In this document: positions 25,131 through 33,136 of the stretch, piece by piece | Position numbering within the stretch: the stretch's first letter is position 1 | How the letters are laid out: every line of letters starts with the position of its first letter | Source: Nisaea sediminum | GTDB lineage: Bacteria > Pseudomonadota > Alphaproteobacteria > Thalassobaculales > Thalassobaculaceae | DNA: 46,548 nucleotides | Assembly (NCBI RefSeq): GCF_014904705.1 | Contig: NZ_JACZCQ010000012.1 | Span: 1-46,548, forward strand | Reading direction: 5' to 3' | Notes under the pieces: generated by a model | The model's input: only the letters and a program-made list of their open reading frames with translations | What the model was told of the DNA's origin: nothing | Databases searched by the model: none | Position numbers and translations under genes: made by a program

Positions 25131-26333
25131 TTGCCGCATACGAGCCTCCGGGGCCAAAGTAACTTGGGGAATGACTCAGAGCCGCCATTTGGCAAGGCCT
25201 CGGGAGGTCTTAGCCAGAATGATCTGCCGATTCCGATCGATGCGGTTCCGGATCCTTTGGTCGTGTTCGATGCCGAGGGAATCATCCGCGGCGCCAACCG
25301 GCTGCTTGGACAGTTGCTCGGCTACAGATCCTCCGATCTGATCGGCCAGCAGGTCGAAATCCTCTTCCCCGATGCCGACCGGGCCGCCCACCGCTCAATC
25401 CGCCGCAGCCTTCTGGCGCGCTCCGACGACGCCTCGCCGACCCTGCACCGGGAAGTCTTCGCACGGCAACGGCAAGGCAGCCTGGTTCCCGTCGAAATGG
25501 CCATGATGCGGGTCCCGACCGATATCGGCATCATGTTCACCGCATCGATGCGGGACAGTTCGCGCCATGTCGAGATCGAGAAAGCACTGACAGAAGCGGT
25601 CGACGAGGCGGATGCCGCCAATGTCGCGAAGAGCCGCTTCCTCGGCACCATGAGCCACGAGCTGCGCACGCCGCTGAACGCGATCATCGGCTTCTCCGAG
25701 ATGATCCAGCACGAGACCCTCGGACCGATGCCGCACGAGAAATACGCGGACTATGTGAAGACCATCGGCGTCTCTGCCCGGCACCTGCTCGATCTGATCA
25801 ATGAGCTGATCGACCTCTCGCTGATCGAGGACAACAATCTCCGTCTCAAGCTCGAGCGCTGTGACCTGAAGGAAATCCTCCGGGAATGCCGCTCGGTGAT
25901 CGAGCCGCGCGCCCGGTCGGAAAAGCTGAAGATCCGTGTTCTGCTGCCGAAGGACACGGTGCACCATCCGGTCGATCCGCAGAGACTGCGTCAGGTTCTG
26001 CTGAACCTGCTCAGCAATGCGGTGAAGTTTACCGATGCGGGCGGCACGATCACCCTTGCCCTCTGGCGCGATGCGACCGGCGTGAAAATCCAGGTCGCGG
26101 ATACCGGAACCGGAATCGCGCCCGCGGTCCTGGAGAATATTTTCGAGCTCTATGTCCGCTCGGAGGCGAAACGCAACGTCACGGCGGGCGGGCTCGGCAT
26201 CGGCCTGCATGTCTCCAAGCGGCTTACCGAAGCGATGGGCGGCACCATCGGCGTGGAAAGCGAGCTTGGCCGCGGAACCTCGGTGACTCTATCCTTCCCT
26301 CCGACGACTGCGACACCCGCCAACGAGAGATAA
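25131..26333 (+). CDS. PAS-domain sensor histidine kinase, soluble
   Basis: About 400 residues with no membrane span. A PAS domain covers roughly residues 32-145 (VPDPLVVFDAEGIIRGANRLLG), followed by a HisKA helix with the phospho-accepting His 176 in GTMSHELRTPLNAIIGF, and a HATPase domain with the N box (LLNLLSNAVKFT), G1 (VADTGTGI) and G2 (GGLGIGL). The start is uncertain: a TTG at 25131 has GGGAA eight bases before it, and other TTG codons follow; no ATG is available in frame before the PAS. No response regulator gene is adjacent, so it is an orphan kinase. It is followed, 7 bases on, by the PrpF-like gene. Confidence 0.88.
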   Translation: MPHTSLRGQSNLGNDSEPPFGKASGGLSQNDLPIPIDAVPDPLVVFDAEGIIRGANRLLGQLLGYRSSDLIGQQVEILFPDADRAAHRSIRRSLLARSDDASPTLHREVFARQRQGSLVPVEMAMMRVPTDIGIMFTASMRDSSRHVEIEKALTEAVDEADAANVAKSRFLGTMSHELRTPLNAIIGFSEMIQHETLGPMPHEKYADYVKTIGVSARHLLDLINELIDLSLIEDNNLRLKLERCDLKEILRECRSVIEPRARSEKLKIRVLLPKDTVHHPVDPQRLRQVLLNLLSNAVKFTDAGGTITLALWRDATGVKIQVADTGTGIAPAVLENIFELYVRSEAKRNVTAGGLGIGLHVSKRLTEAMGGTIGVESELGRGTSVTLSFPPTTATPANER

Positions 26334-26340
26334 ACACCCC

Positions 26341-27468
26341 ATGCCCAGCATCAGGATCCCGGCTTGTTTCATGCGCGGCGGTTCCAGCAAGGGCGTGTTT
26401 TTCGCCGCGGCCGATCTCCCGGCGGCACGTGCCGAGTGGGATCCTCTTTTCCTCTCGGTCATCGGCAGTCCGGATCCCTACGGCCGGCAATTGAACGGCA
26501 TGGGCGGCGGCGTGTCCTCGCTCTCGAAAGCCGCGGTGATTTCCGCGAGCCTGCGTGAAGAGGCCGATCTCGATTTCACCTTCACCCAGGTCGCTGTCGG
26601 CGAGGCTCTGGTCGATTACAGCTCGAACTGCGGCAATCTCTCCTCCGCCGTCGCGCCTTTCGCGCTCGAACGCGGATTGATCCAGCTTGAGGATGGACCG
26701 ACCTCGGTCCGTATTTTCAACACCAATACGAGCAAGATCCTGATCGCCCATTTCCAGGTCTCGGACGGGCGCGCGGTCGAGACCGGGACCTTTGCCATCC
26801 CCGGCGTTTCGGGAACCGGCGCGGCGATCCGCCTCGAATTCCTCGATCCTGCGGGTGCAGGGACGGGCCGCCTGTTCCCGAGCGGAAACCTGAAGGACCG
26901 GATCGTGGCCGAGGACGGGCGCGTCTTCGAAGCCACCCTGCTCGATGTCGGAAATCCCTGCGTCTTCCTCGATGCGGGCGCTTTCGGACGGACGGCGAAC
27001 GAGACGATCCGGGAACTGGAGAGCGACACCGCCCTGATGGCCCTTCTGGAGGAACTCCGCCGCAAGGCCGCCGTATTGATGGGACTGGCAGAGGACGAGA
27101 GCGCGGCTCCGTCAGCGGTCCCGAAGATCGCAATCGTCGGCGTACCTCTCCCCGCAAAGGACCTCGCGGGCAATGCGATCGATCCGGAGAAAGCCGATCT
27201 CGCAGTGCGGATGCTGTCGATGGAGAATGTTCACCGGGTACTTCCGCTGACGGGTGCCATGTGCTCCGCCGTCGCGAGCCGCATTCCCGGCACCGTTCCG
27301 GCAGATCTCGCGAAACAGGCCGACGGAGATGTGCGGCTCGCCAATCCCTCGGGCATCCTTCCGATCGGCACCGACGTCAGTCTGGAGGGCGCCCCCACCG
27401 TCCGCTCGGTGACCGTGATCCGAACGGCGCGGCTTCTCATGACCGGGGAGGTCGTGCTGCCAGCTTAG
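26341..27468 (+). CDS. PrpF-family isomerase
   Basis: A 375-residue PrpF-type protein with the diaminopimelate-epimerase-like two-domain fold. Known members isomerise the double bond of methylaconitate or related unsaturated tricarboxylates. The substrate-loop motifs are visible: PACFMRGGSSKGVFF at the start, GGGVSSLSK, YSSNCGNLSSAVAPFA, and LDVGNPCVFLDA. It lies only 7 bases after the histidine kinase and faces the EamA gene tail to tail. The methylcitrate cycle genes prpB and prpC are not here, so a role in a different carboxylate pathway, perhaps with the MmgE/PrpD gene 3 kb away, is possible. Confidence 0.87.
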   Translation: MPSIRIPACFMRGGSSKGVFFAAADLPAARAEWDPLFLSVIGSPDPYGRQLNGMGGGVSSLSKAAVISASLREEADLDFTFTQVAVGEALVDYSSNCGNLSSAVAPFALERGLIQLEDGPTSVRIFNTNTSKILIAHFQVSDGRAVETGTFAIPGVSGTGAAIRLEFLDPAGAGTGRLFPSGNLKDRIVAEDGRVFEATLLDVGNPCVFLDAGAFGRTANETIRELESDTALMALLEELRRKAAVLMGLAEDESAAPSAVPKIAIVGVPLPAKDLAGNAIDPEKADLAVRMLSMENVHRVLPLTGAMCSAVASRIPGTVPADLAKQADGDVRLANPSGILPIGTDVSLEGAPTVRSVTVIRTARLLMTGEVVLPA

Positions 27469-27482
27469 CGGTAGATGGCGGC

Positions 27483-28355
27483 CTAGCGGTAGAACGCGAT
27501 CAGAGCCACGGAGCCGCAGACGATCAGCACCGCCAGAGCGATCTTCACGGTCAGCACCTCGCGGCGGAAGATCGCCAGACTGAGCATCATGCTGAAGATC
27601 GGTGCGGCGGCGATGATCGGCACGACGGTCACGACCTTGCCGAGCAGGAGCGCCTGGTTGAGGCAGACCACCGCAAACCCGAATGCAAGCCCCGCGAAGG
27701 CGAAATATCTCGGCCCCGGCGCGTTCCAGACGAAGGGCGCATCGACCTTCTTTACGAAGCGCGCGCCGGTCGCGATGACCGCCGAAACGGTGAACCCGAC
27801 GAGGGTGGCGAAATAGGAATCCGGAATGAATTCCATTCCGACCTTTGAGAGGACGTGTGCCGCTGCCCGCAGCATGGCCGCGCCCAGCGGAAAGAGCAGA
27901 GCCCAGAGAGGCCAGGAATGCGCGCTCAGCTTTCCCCGCCGGGAGAGCATGAAGACTCCGGCAACGATTCCCGCCGTTCCGAGGCCGGTCGCGGGAGTCA
28001 GCTGTTCGCCAAGCGCCAGGATACCGAGCGCGAGGCCCCAGAGCGGCGAGGTCGAGGCCAGCGTCGAGGCCAGTGTCGGGCCGAGATAGCGGATGCCGAT
28101 GACCGAGAGGTTCGCGGAAAGCGCCGGACGGAAGAGACCGACCGCGGCGAAGATCAGCACCGCCGGGTGCAGCCAGTGGGACCAATCCATGAAGATCGGC
28201 GCGACGACCCAGTACATCAATGCGGAGAAGGTGATCGATATCGCCGCTCCGGTACGCGAGTCCAGGGTTTGGACCCCGAGACTCTGGAACTGCCCGCCGA
28301 CGGCGAACATGAAGGCGGCGAACAGCGCCAGCAGCGGGGGGACGTATTCAGTCAT
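27483..28355 (-). CDS. EamA/DMT-family transporter
   Basis: A 290-residue drug/metabolite exporter with ten predicted membrane spans arranged as two EamA repeats (for example LYWVVAPIFMDW then the repeat ending FRREVLTVKIALAVLIVCGSVALIAFYR). The substrate is unknown. It is encoded after the MarR-GNAT gene on the same strand, with 108 bases between, and may be controlled with it, as MarR regulators often govern exporters. Its last codons lie in a 10-base direct repeat shared with the end of the convergent PrpF gene (27466-27475 and 27484-27493). Confidence 0.87.
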   Translation of the reverse strand: MTEYVPPLLALFAAFMFAVGGQFQSLGVQTLDSRTGAAISITFSALMYWVVAPIFMDWSHWLHPAVLIFAAVGLFRPALSANLSVIGIRYLGPTLASTLASTSPLWGLALGILALGEQLTPATGLGTAGIVAGVFMLSRRGKLSAHSWPLWALLFPLGAAMLRAAAHVLSKVGMEFIPDSYFATLVGFTVSAVIATGARFVKKVDAPFVWNAPGPRYFAFAGLAFGFAVVCLNQALLLGKVVTVVPIIAAAPIFSMMLSLAIFRREVLTVKIALAVLIVCGSVALIAFYR

Positions 28356-28463
28356 CGATAGACCAGTCGGCAGGACATGAAGCTACGGGCCGACGCATCG
28401 TCCCCACCGACTGATATTCAAGCATAATTTGCTGGCGTGAAAGCGCCGATCGCGGCAAGGGTG

Positions 28464-29390
28464 CTATGCCATATCGCGGCGCCAATGCTGCTCGGTGAGC
28501 GCCTGTCCGTAGATCTCCATATCCTCGCTCCGCTCAAGCGAGAATCCGGCGGCCTGGTAGACCCGGCGCGCTGCCGTCAGCACACTGAAGGTGGAAAGCA
28601 CCATATCCCTGTATCCCCGGCTTCGTGCGAAATCGATACAGGCGCCAACCAGCTTGTGCCCTAACCCGAGACCGCGTGCCGATGGCTCCACATAGACAAT
28701 CCTGAGCCTGGCTGTCCCGGTACCGTCGCGCACCACGGCGGCAGATCCGGCAATTCGTCCTTCATGTTCCGCGATCCAGAGACAATCGTCCTGCGGATTG
28801 TAGTTTTCGAGGAATTCGCGCCCGATCTTCAGCAGCGTCAGTTCGAATGCGCCATCCCAACCATATTCCTCGGCATAGAGCGTGGCCTGCCGTGAGAGGA
28901 TCCAGGAGAGCTCGCCGATGCGATGAGGTCGGATAACCGGAACGGAAGGAGACGCCGCGCCGCGGAGAAGTCGTTCCACCGCTTCCAGACTGTTGACCAG
29001 TTCGCGCTGCTTCACCGGCGCAAGCGGTTCGAGCACTTCGCCGATCTCAGCCCGCGAGCGCGCCTCGAGAATTTCGAGCGCCGCCCTGCCGGCTTCGGTC
29101 AGGGACAGCAGCTGCCGGCGCCGGTCCTGCTCCGACACCCGGTGCGAAACCAGTCCTTTTCGCTTCAGCCCGCCGAGCAGACGGCTGAGATATCCGGGAT
29201 CGAGCGCAAGCAACTCCGCGAGGTCGCGTGCCGTCATGCCGTCGTGATGCCCGAGTTCGAAGATCACGCGTGCTTCGGGCGGGGTGAAATCGCTGTCCAG
29301 CAGACGCTCTTTCAACACCCCGATCTTGCCGGTGAAAAAGCGGCTGAAATGCCGAACAGCCTCGACCGGATCCTGACGCAGTTCCACCAT
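28464..29390 (-). CDS. MarR regulator fused to a GNAT acetyltransferase
   Basis: A 308-residue two-domain protein. Residues 1-140 are a MarR winged helix (HFSRFFTGKIGVL, then ARVIFELGHHDGMTARDLAELLALDPGYLSRLLGGL and VSEQDRRRQLLSLTEAGRAAL). Residues 155-300 are a GNAT domain with the acetyl-CoA-binding motif EPSARGLGLGHKLV. This fusion is known across bacteria; ligand and acetylated substrate are not. The ATG at 29390 is firmly set by AAAGGAGGT upstream; an earlier ATG at 29414 lacks one. A 20-base dyad 46 bases upstream is a good candidate autoregulatory site. The EamA exporter gene follows. Confidence 0.9.
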   Translation of the reverse strand: MVELRQDPVEAVRHFSRFFTGKIGVLKERLLDSDFTPPEARVIFELGHHDGMTARDLAELLALDPGYLSRLLGGLKRKGLVSHRVSEQDRRRQLLSLTEAGRAALEILEARSRAEIGEVLEPLAPVKQRELVNSLEAVERLLRGAASPSVPVIRPHRIGELSWILSRQATLYAEEYGWDGAFELTLLKIGREFLENYNPQDDCLWIAEHEGRIAGSAAVVRDGTGTARLRIVYVEPSARGLGLGHKLVGACIDFARSRGYRDMVLSTFSVLTAARRVYQAAGFSLERSEDMEIYGQALTEQHWRRDMA

Positions 29391-29435
29391 GCGAACCTCC
29401 TTTGAGATCCGCATGATGATGCAATCGATTGCTTA

Positions 29436-29455
29436 TGGCAATAAAATCATTGCCA
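29436..29455 (-). promoter_or_regulatory. Candidate MarR operator, 20-base palindrome
   Basis: TGGCAAT and ATTGCCA form a perfect seven-base inverted repeat with a 6-base spacer, just upstream of the MarR-GNAT start. MarR proteins commonly bind palindromes of this size in their own promoters. A separate 12-base palindrome, GCAATCGATTGC, is at 29421-29432. Confidence 0.5.
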
Positions 29456-29478
29456 AAGGCAATTATTTTGCCTTTGGC
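29452..29478 (-). terminator. Hairpin across the end of the acyl-CoA dehydrogenase gene
   Basis: GCCAAAGGCAA at 29452-29462 pairs perfectly over eleven bases with TTGCCTTTGGC at 29468-29478, leaving a 5-base loop that contains most of the gene's stop region. On the minus strand it is followed by an AT-rich stretch (AATGATTTTATT) rather than a clean T run, so it may be a weak terminator or an RNA-stability element. Confidence 0.45.
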
Positions 29479-30620
29479 GGACGCTGCGAGAACCGGCGCC
29501 CGAAGACGCCCTCGGCGATCCGGTTCTTCATCATCTCAAGGCTGCCGCCGGCGATCTGCCAGCCGCGGGTCCGGCGCCAGCAATATTCGACAAGGCTCTC
29601 CTCGGTATAGCCGAGCGCGCCCAGCACCTGCATGGCGTCATTCGCGGCGCGGAACCCCGCTTCGTTACAGAGGAGTTTGGTGATTGCCGTATCATAGGCG
29701 GACGGCAGCCGGTCCGCCGCTTCCGTCGCGACCTTGTAGAGCATGAGCTGTGCCGCCTCCATCTGCGCTGCGGCTTCGGCGAACTTCCACTGGATGCCCT
29801 GGAAATCGGCCAGCTCGCGACCGAACTGCTTGCGCGTCAGAGCGTGTTCCCTGGCGATCTCGAAGGCATGCCGGCCGAAGGCGAGCGCCCGCGCGGAATT
29901 CCCGATCCGCTCCACATTGAAAGCCGAGATCTGCTTGCGGAACCCGCCCTCGCCAAGGAGCACGTTCTCCGCCGGGACAAAGACATTGTCGAAATAGAGC
30001 TGGCACCAGTGCTCGCCGCCGACATAGCGCACCGGCTCACCAAAGGTAAACCCCTCCTGCCCGCGTTCGAGGATTACGGAGCCGATGCCGTCGATCCCGG
30101 GGCCGTAGCGCACATAGATCAGGAAGATCTCCGCCTCGGGGCTATGCGTGGAGAAGACCTTGCTGCCATTGATGCGGAAGCCGTCTCCGTCTGGTGTCGC
30201 CGAGGTGACGAGTTCGGTCGCCGCGGAGCCCGCTTCCGGCTCGCTCATCCCGAGCGAGATCGCGATCTCGCCGGCGAGCAGGCGGGTCAGCCACTTCTCC
30301 TTCTGCAGCGGGGTCGCATATTCGGCGAAGGTGCGGATAGGACCGAAATTCCCGGCCTGGATGACGTCGGCGCTGCGCGGGCAGACTTCCGCAACGGCCT
30401 GGATCGCGAGCACCGCGTCCATCACCGTACCGCCCTGCCCGCCATCCTCCTCGGCGAAGGTGATGCCCATCAGGCCCTGCTCGGCCATCAGCTTCGCGAT
30501 CGCGAACGGGAAGCCGTCCTCATGCGCCCGGGCCAGCGCCCCATCGCGAAGATGACGTTCCGCGAAGCCGCGCACCGCATCCTGAAAGAGCCGCTGCTCC
30601 TCGCTCAAACTGAAGTCCAA
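29463..30620 (-). CDS. Acyl-CoA dehydrogenase family protein, TTG start
   Basis: A flavoprotein of 385 residues if translation starts at the TTG at 30620, which has GGGAGG five bases before it and gives the typical first residues MDFSLSEEQ; the ATG at 30662 adds fourteen atypical residues. FAD-binding segments LGMSEPEAGSAA and GFRINGSKVFSTH are intact. The catalytic Glu found near the C terminus in medium- and short-chain enzymes is replaced (QIAGGSLEM), but Glu 237 in NVERIGNSARAL lies where isovaleryl- and long-chain enzymes keep their base. So an active enzyme of that subclass is likely. It is encoded downstream of the MmgE/PrpD gene on the same strand. Confidence 0.88.
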   Translation of the reverse strand: MDFSLSEEQRLFQDAVRGFAERHLRDGALARAHEDGFPFAIAKLMAEQGLMGITFAEEDGGQGGTVMDAVLAIQAVAEVCPRSADVIQAGNFGPIRTFAEYATPLQKEKWLTRLLAGEIAISLGMSEPEAGSAATELVTSATPDGDGFRINGSKVFSTHSPEAEIFLIYVRYGPGIDGIGSVILERGQEGFTFGEPVRYVGGEHWCQLYFDNVFVPAENVLLGEGGFRKQISAFNVERIGNSARALAFGRHAFEIAREHALTRKQFGRELADFQGIQWKFAEAAAQMEAAQLMLYKVATEAADRLPSAYDTAITKLLCNEAGFRAANDAMQVLGALGYTEESLVEYCWRRTRGWQIAGGSLEMMKNRIAEGVFGRRFSQRPPKAK

Positions 30621-30739
30621 GTCCGCCTCCCGGTGTTTCTTATTGGCGGGCGACTGTCCCATCCGGACGCCATTCGCTCAACAGCGCTTTCCGTCAACAT
30701 GTGGCGATGACTTGGGAAAGATTGCGGCCCGCGCCGGTG

Positions 30740-32110
30740 CTATCCGGCTTTGAGCGCCGGAACCCTGACCGGCAGATCCGCCAGTGTCGGCAGCTTGTCG
30801 ATACCCCAGATCGCTTCTCGCAGAGCGTCGCTCTCGGCGCCAAGGACGTCCGCCGCCAGTTCGGTGAACTTGGCATCGAGCTCCGCATCGCTGAGCGGAG
30901 CGTCGGGATCGCCCTTGCGGGTCGGCGCGTAGTGGCTGAAGTGACGTCCGTCTACCGTCTCGATCGTGACTCGCGCGGACCGCTTCTTCGGGAACGCCGC
31001 CTCGCAATCCGGATCGACCGAATGGTCGACCTTCGCCGCGACCGCTCGAATGTCCCGGTCGGCAAGCGCCTCGGGCGTGAAGGCGGCGATGCGCACGGCA
31101 CCGGTCGCGATCGCCGCGCCGACGCAATAGGGCAGCGAGAACTTCGCCTCGAACGCCGTCTTCGGATCGGCATTGCCGCAGATTTCGAGCGACTTCGCAT
31201 AGGATCCGACCTCGATGCGGGCGATCTCGCCGGCCTTGAGGCCGTTCGCCGTGACGATTTCACGGGCGGCGTCCACAGCGGCGTGAACATGACCGCAGGC
31301 GGCATGGTTCTTCTGCGTCGTCCGCTCAATGGTCCAGTCCGTCCCGAGACCGGCAACCGCCGCCGTCCAATCGACGTTCCGGCTCATCGCGGCGCCGAAC
31401 CCGGCCGCACCGTCGAGAATGTCCAGTGCGCCGGTGATCCCCGCTTCCGCCATGCGCGCCGAAAGCACGCCGCCTTCGGCCGCGCGGCCGGCATGCAGCG
31501 GCTTGCTCATCGCCTCGGCACGGAACGCCTGCTGCAGTCCCGCCGCCATGGTGCCGGCGCTGGCCAGTGCATGCGCCGTCTGCGCCGCAGTCAGACCGAG
31601 CACCACGGAAGACGCGGCAGCTGCGCCGAAGAAGCCGACCGTCGCGGTCGTGTGCCAGAAATCGTAATGCGCCGGATTGACCGCGGCGGCGATCCGGTTG
31701 GCGGTCTCGTAGCCCGCAATGACCGCGCGCAGGAATATATCGCCGGAAACGCCCTTGTCCTCGGCAAGCGCGAGCGCCGCCGGGATTACCACCACGCCCG
31801 GATGGAACAGCCCGTCCCGGTAGATATCGTCGAACTCGACGGTGTGCGACGCGGCCCCGTTAATCAGTGCCGCCGCCCGCGCCGTCGCATGACGGCCCGA
31901 CGGAACAATCCTGCACATTCCCCGGTCGAGATCCTCGGCGATCGCGTTCTCGAGAAGAGTTGCTGGTGGCAGAACCCCTCCCGGCACCGCAGCGGCGAAC
32001 CAGTCCAGCACGCAGCGCCGGGCATGATGACGCGTGCTATCCGGCAGTTGCGTCTTATCAAGGCCGGCGACAAAACCGGCGAAAGTCTCGATCGGGCTCT
32101 TTGCGGCCAT
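30740..32110 (-). CDS. MmgE/PrpD-family protein
   Basis: A 456-residue member of the MmgE/PrpD family, which includes 2-methylcitrate dehydratase, cis-aconitate decarboxylase and iminodisuccinate epimerase. Helical N-terminal segments such as FAGFVAGLDKTQLPDSTRHHARRCVLDWFAAAVPG, and the internal NGAASHTVEFDDIY and HAACGHVHAAVDAA segments, are typical. Methylcitrate cycle partners prpB and prpC are not present, so methylcitrate dehydration is not certain. It sits between a haloacid dehalogenase gene upstream (23 bases away) and the acyl-CoA dehydrogenase downstream, all on the same strand. Confidence 0.88.
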   Translation of the reverse strand: MAAKSPIETFAGFVAGLDKTQLPDSTRHHARRCVLDWFAAAVPGGVLPPATLLENAIAEDLDRGMCRIVPSGRHATARAAALINGAASHTVEFDDIYRDGLFHPGVVVIPAALALAEDKGVSGDIFLRAVIAGYETANRIAAAVNPAHYDFWHTTATVGFFGAAAASSVVLGLTAAQTAHALASAGTMAAGLQQAFRAEAMSKPLHAGRAAEGGVLSARMAEAGITGALDILDGAAGFGAAMSRNVDWTAAVAGLGTDWTIERTTQKNHAACGHVHAAVDAAREIVTANGLKAGEIARIEVGSYAKSLEICGNADPKTAFEAKFSLPYCVGAAIATGAVRIAAFTPEALADRDIRAVAAKVDHSVDPDCEAAFPKKRSARVTIETVDGRHFSHYAPTRKGDPDAPLSDAELDAKFTELAADVLGAESDALREAIWGIDKLPTLADLPVRVPALKAG

Positions 32111-32133
32111 TTTTCATGCTCCCTCTCCCGCGT

Positions 32134-32835
32134 TCAGCAGCCAAGCTTGTCGGCGACGCCTTCCATGGACTCCGCGATGACGTCGAAATCGTGCTCGGCC
32201 TTGAAATCGACCGTCTGCTCAGGTCCGTATTCGGTCGGCCGGGCGATGAAGGCCGTCTTGAGTCCGAGATCCCGGGCGGCGACCAGATCGCTGTTGTGCG
32301 CGGCGACCATCATGCATTCCTCGGGCGCCAGATGCAGCAGGCGGCAGCCGGTCAGATAGGTCTCCGGCTGCGGCTTGTAGCTCTGCGAAATTTCGGCGCC
32401 GAGGATCATGTCCCACGGCAGTCCGCCGTTCTTCGCCATATTGACCATGAGGGCGACGTTGCCGTTGGACATGGTGGCGATGATGAACTTCTTCTTCAGC
32501 CGCGTCAGTCCCGGCACGCTGTCCGGCCATGGCGAAAGCCGATGCCAGGCCCGATTCAGGTCGTCTATCTCGGCGTCGCTCAGGCTGTCGACACCGAACT
32601 CGTCCAGCACCTCCAGCAGATTTTCCCGATGCAGCGTGTCCAGCGCGACGAATCCCCGGTTTCCGGACCGGATCGCCTTCATCGCCGGCTGGTAGCGCCG
32701 GCGCCAAGCCAGCGCGAAGGCCTGACCGTCGATACCGAGCCCCTTCTCATCGGACAGCCGGTCAACTTCGCAAGCGATGCTGTTGCGCCAGTCGACCACG
32801 GTCCCGAAGACATCGAAGAATAGCGCTTTAACCAT
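32134..32835 (-). CDS. Type II haloacid dehalogenase family hydrolase
   Basis: A 233-residue HAD hydrolase. The nucleophile is Asp 8 in FFDVFGTVVDW, the second motif is SNGN in the ATMSNGNVALM stretch, the lysine is in SYKPQPETY, and the fourth motif is VAAHNSDLVAARDLG. These match type II (2-haloacid dehalogenase-like) members, which displace a halide from an alpha-carbon, though many relatives act on other esters. It is the first gene of a possible operon with MmgE/PrpD and acyl-CoA dehydrogenase. Upstream, 301 bases separate it from the divergent ABC binding-protein gene. Confidence 0.87.
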   Translation of the reverse strand: MVKALFFDVFGTVVDWRNSIACEVDRLSDEKGLGIDGQAFALAWRRRYQPAMKAIRSGNRGFVALDTLHRENLLEVLDEFGVDSLSDAEIDDLNRAWHRLSPWPDSVPGLTRLKKKFIIATMSNGNVALMVNMAKNGGLPWDMILGAEISQSYKPQPETYLTGCRLLHLAPEECMMVAAHNSDLVAARDLGLKTAFIARPTEYGPEQTVDFKAEHDFDVIAESMEGVADKLGC

Positions 32836-33136
32836 GAGCCGTTCATCCTCCCAGAATTATTGTTGCGTTCCCGTACTCCGGAAAAGCCTCTGCCGTATTG
32901 CACAGATTCCTTGACCGGAAATCGAAAGCCGGGACAATGGTATACAGTTCGTACGGCTGGAAGACCGGGAAACAACGGTTAGCAGACCGACGAAAGGGTA
33001 GGCGAACGGAGGAACGTCAGGCAACGCTCCCAAATGGCAAGAGTCTCTTCTTCGCTATGCGAAGAAGCGTTGCTGCGCGTGACCAACCGCGCCTCTCAAA
33101 CAAAAAAATTCCGTATGTAGGGAAGGAGTTACGTCC
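32836..33136. promoter_or_regulatory. Divergent promoter region with a perfect hairpin
   Basis: A 301-base spacer between the haloacid dehalogenase gene (minus strand) and the peptide-type binding-protein gene (plus strand). No credible coding sequence is seen. CTTCTTCGC at 33047-33055 and GCGAAGAAG at 33059-33067 form a perfect nine-pair hairpin with loop TAT, 70 bases before the binding-protein start. It may be an operator or a leader structure. GGAAGGAG lies 12 bases before the ATG at 33137. Confidence 0.5.

Noticed and set aside
29463-30620. Acyl-CoA dehydrogenase as DmdC of the DMSP pathway
   Set aside because: DmdC proteins are much longer (near 600 residues), and this gene lies 13 kb from dmdA among other carboxylate genes.
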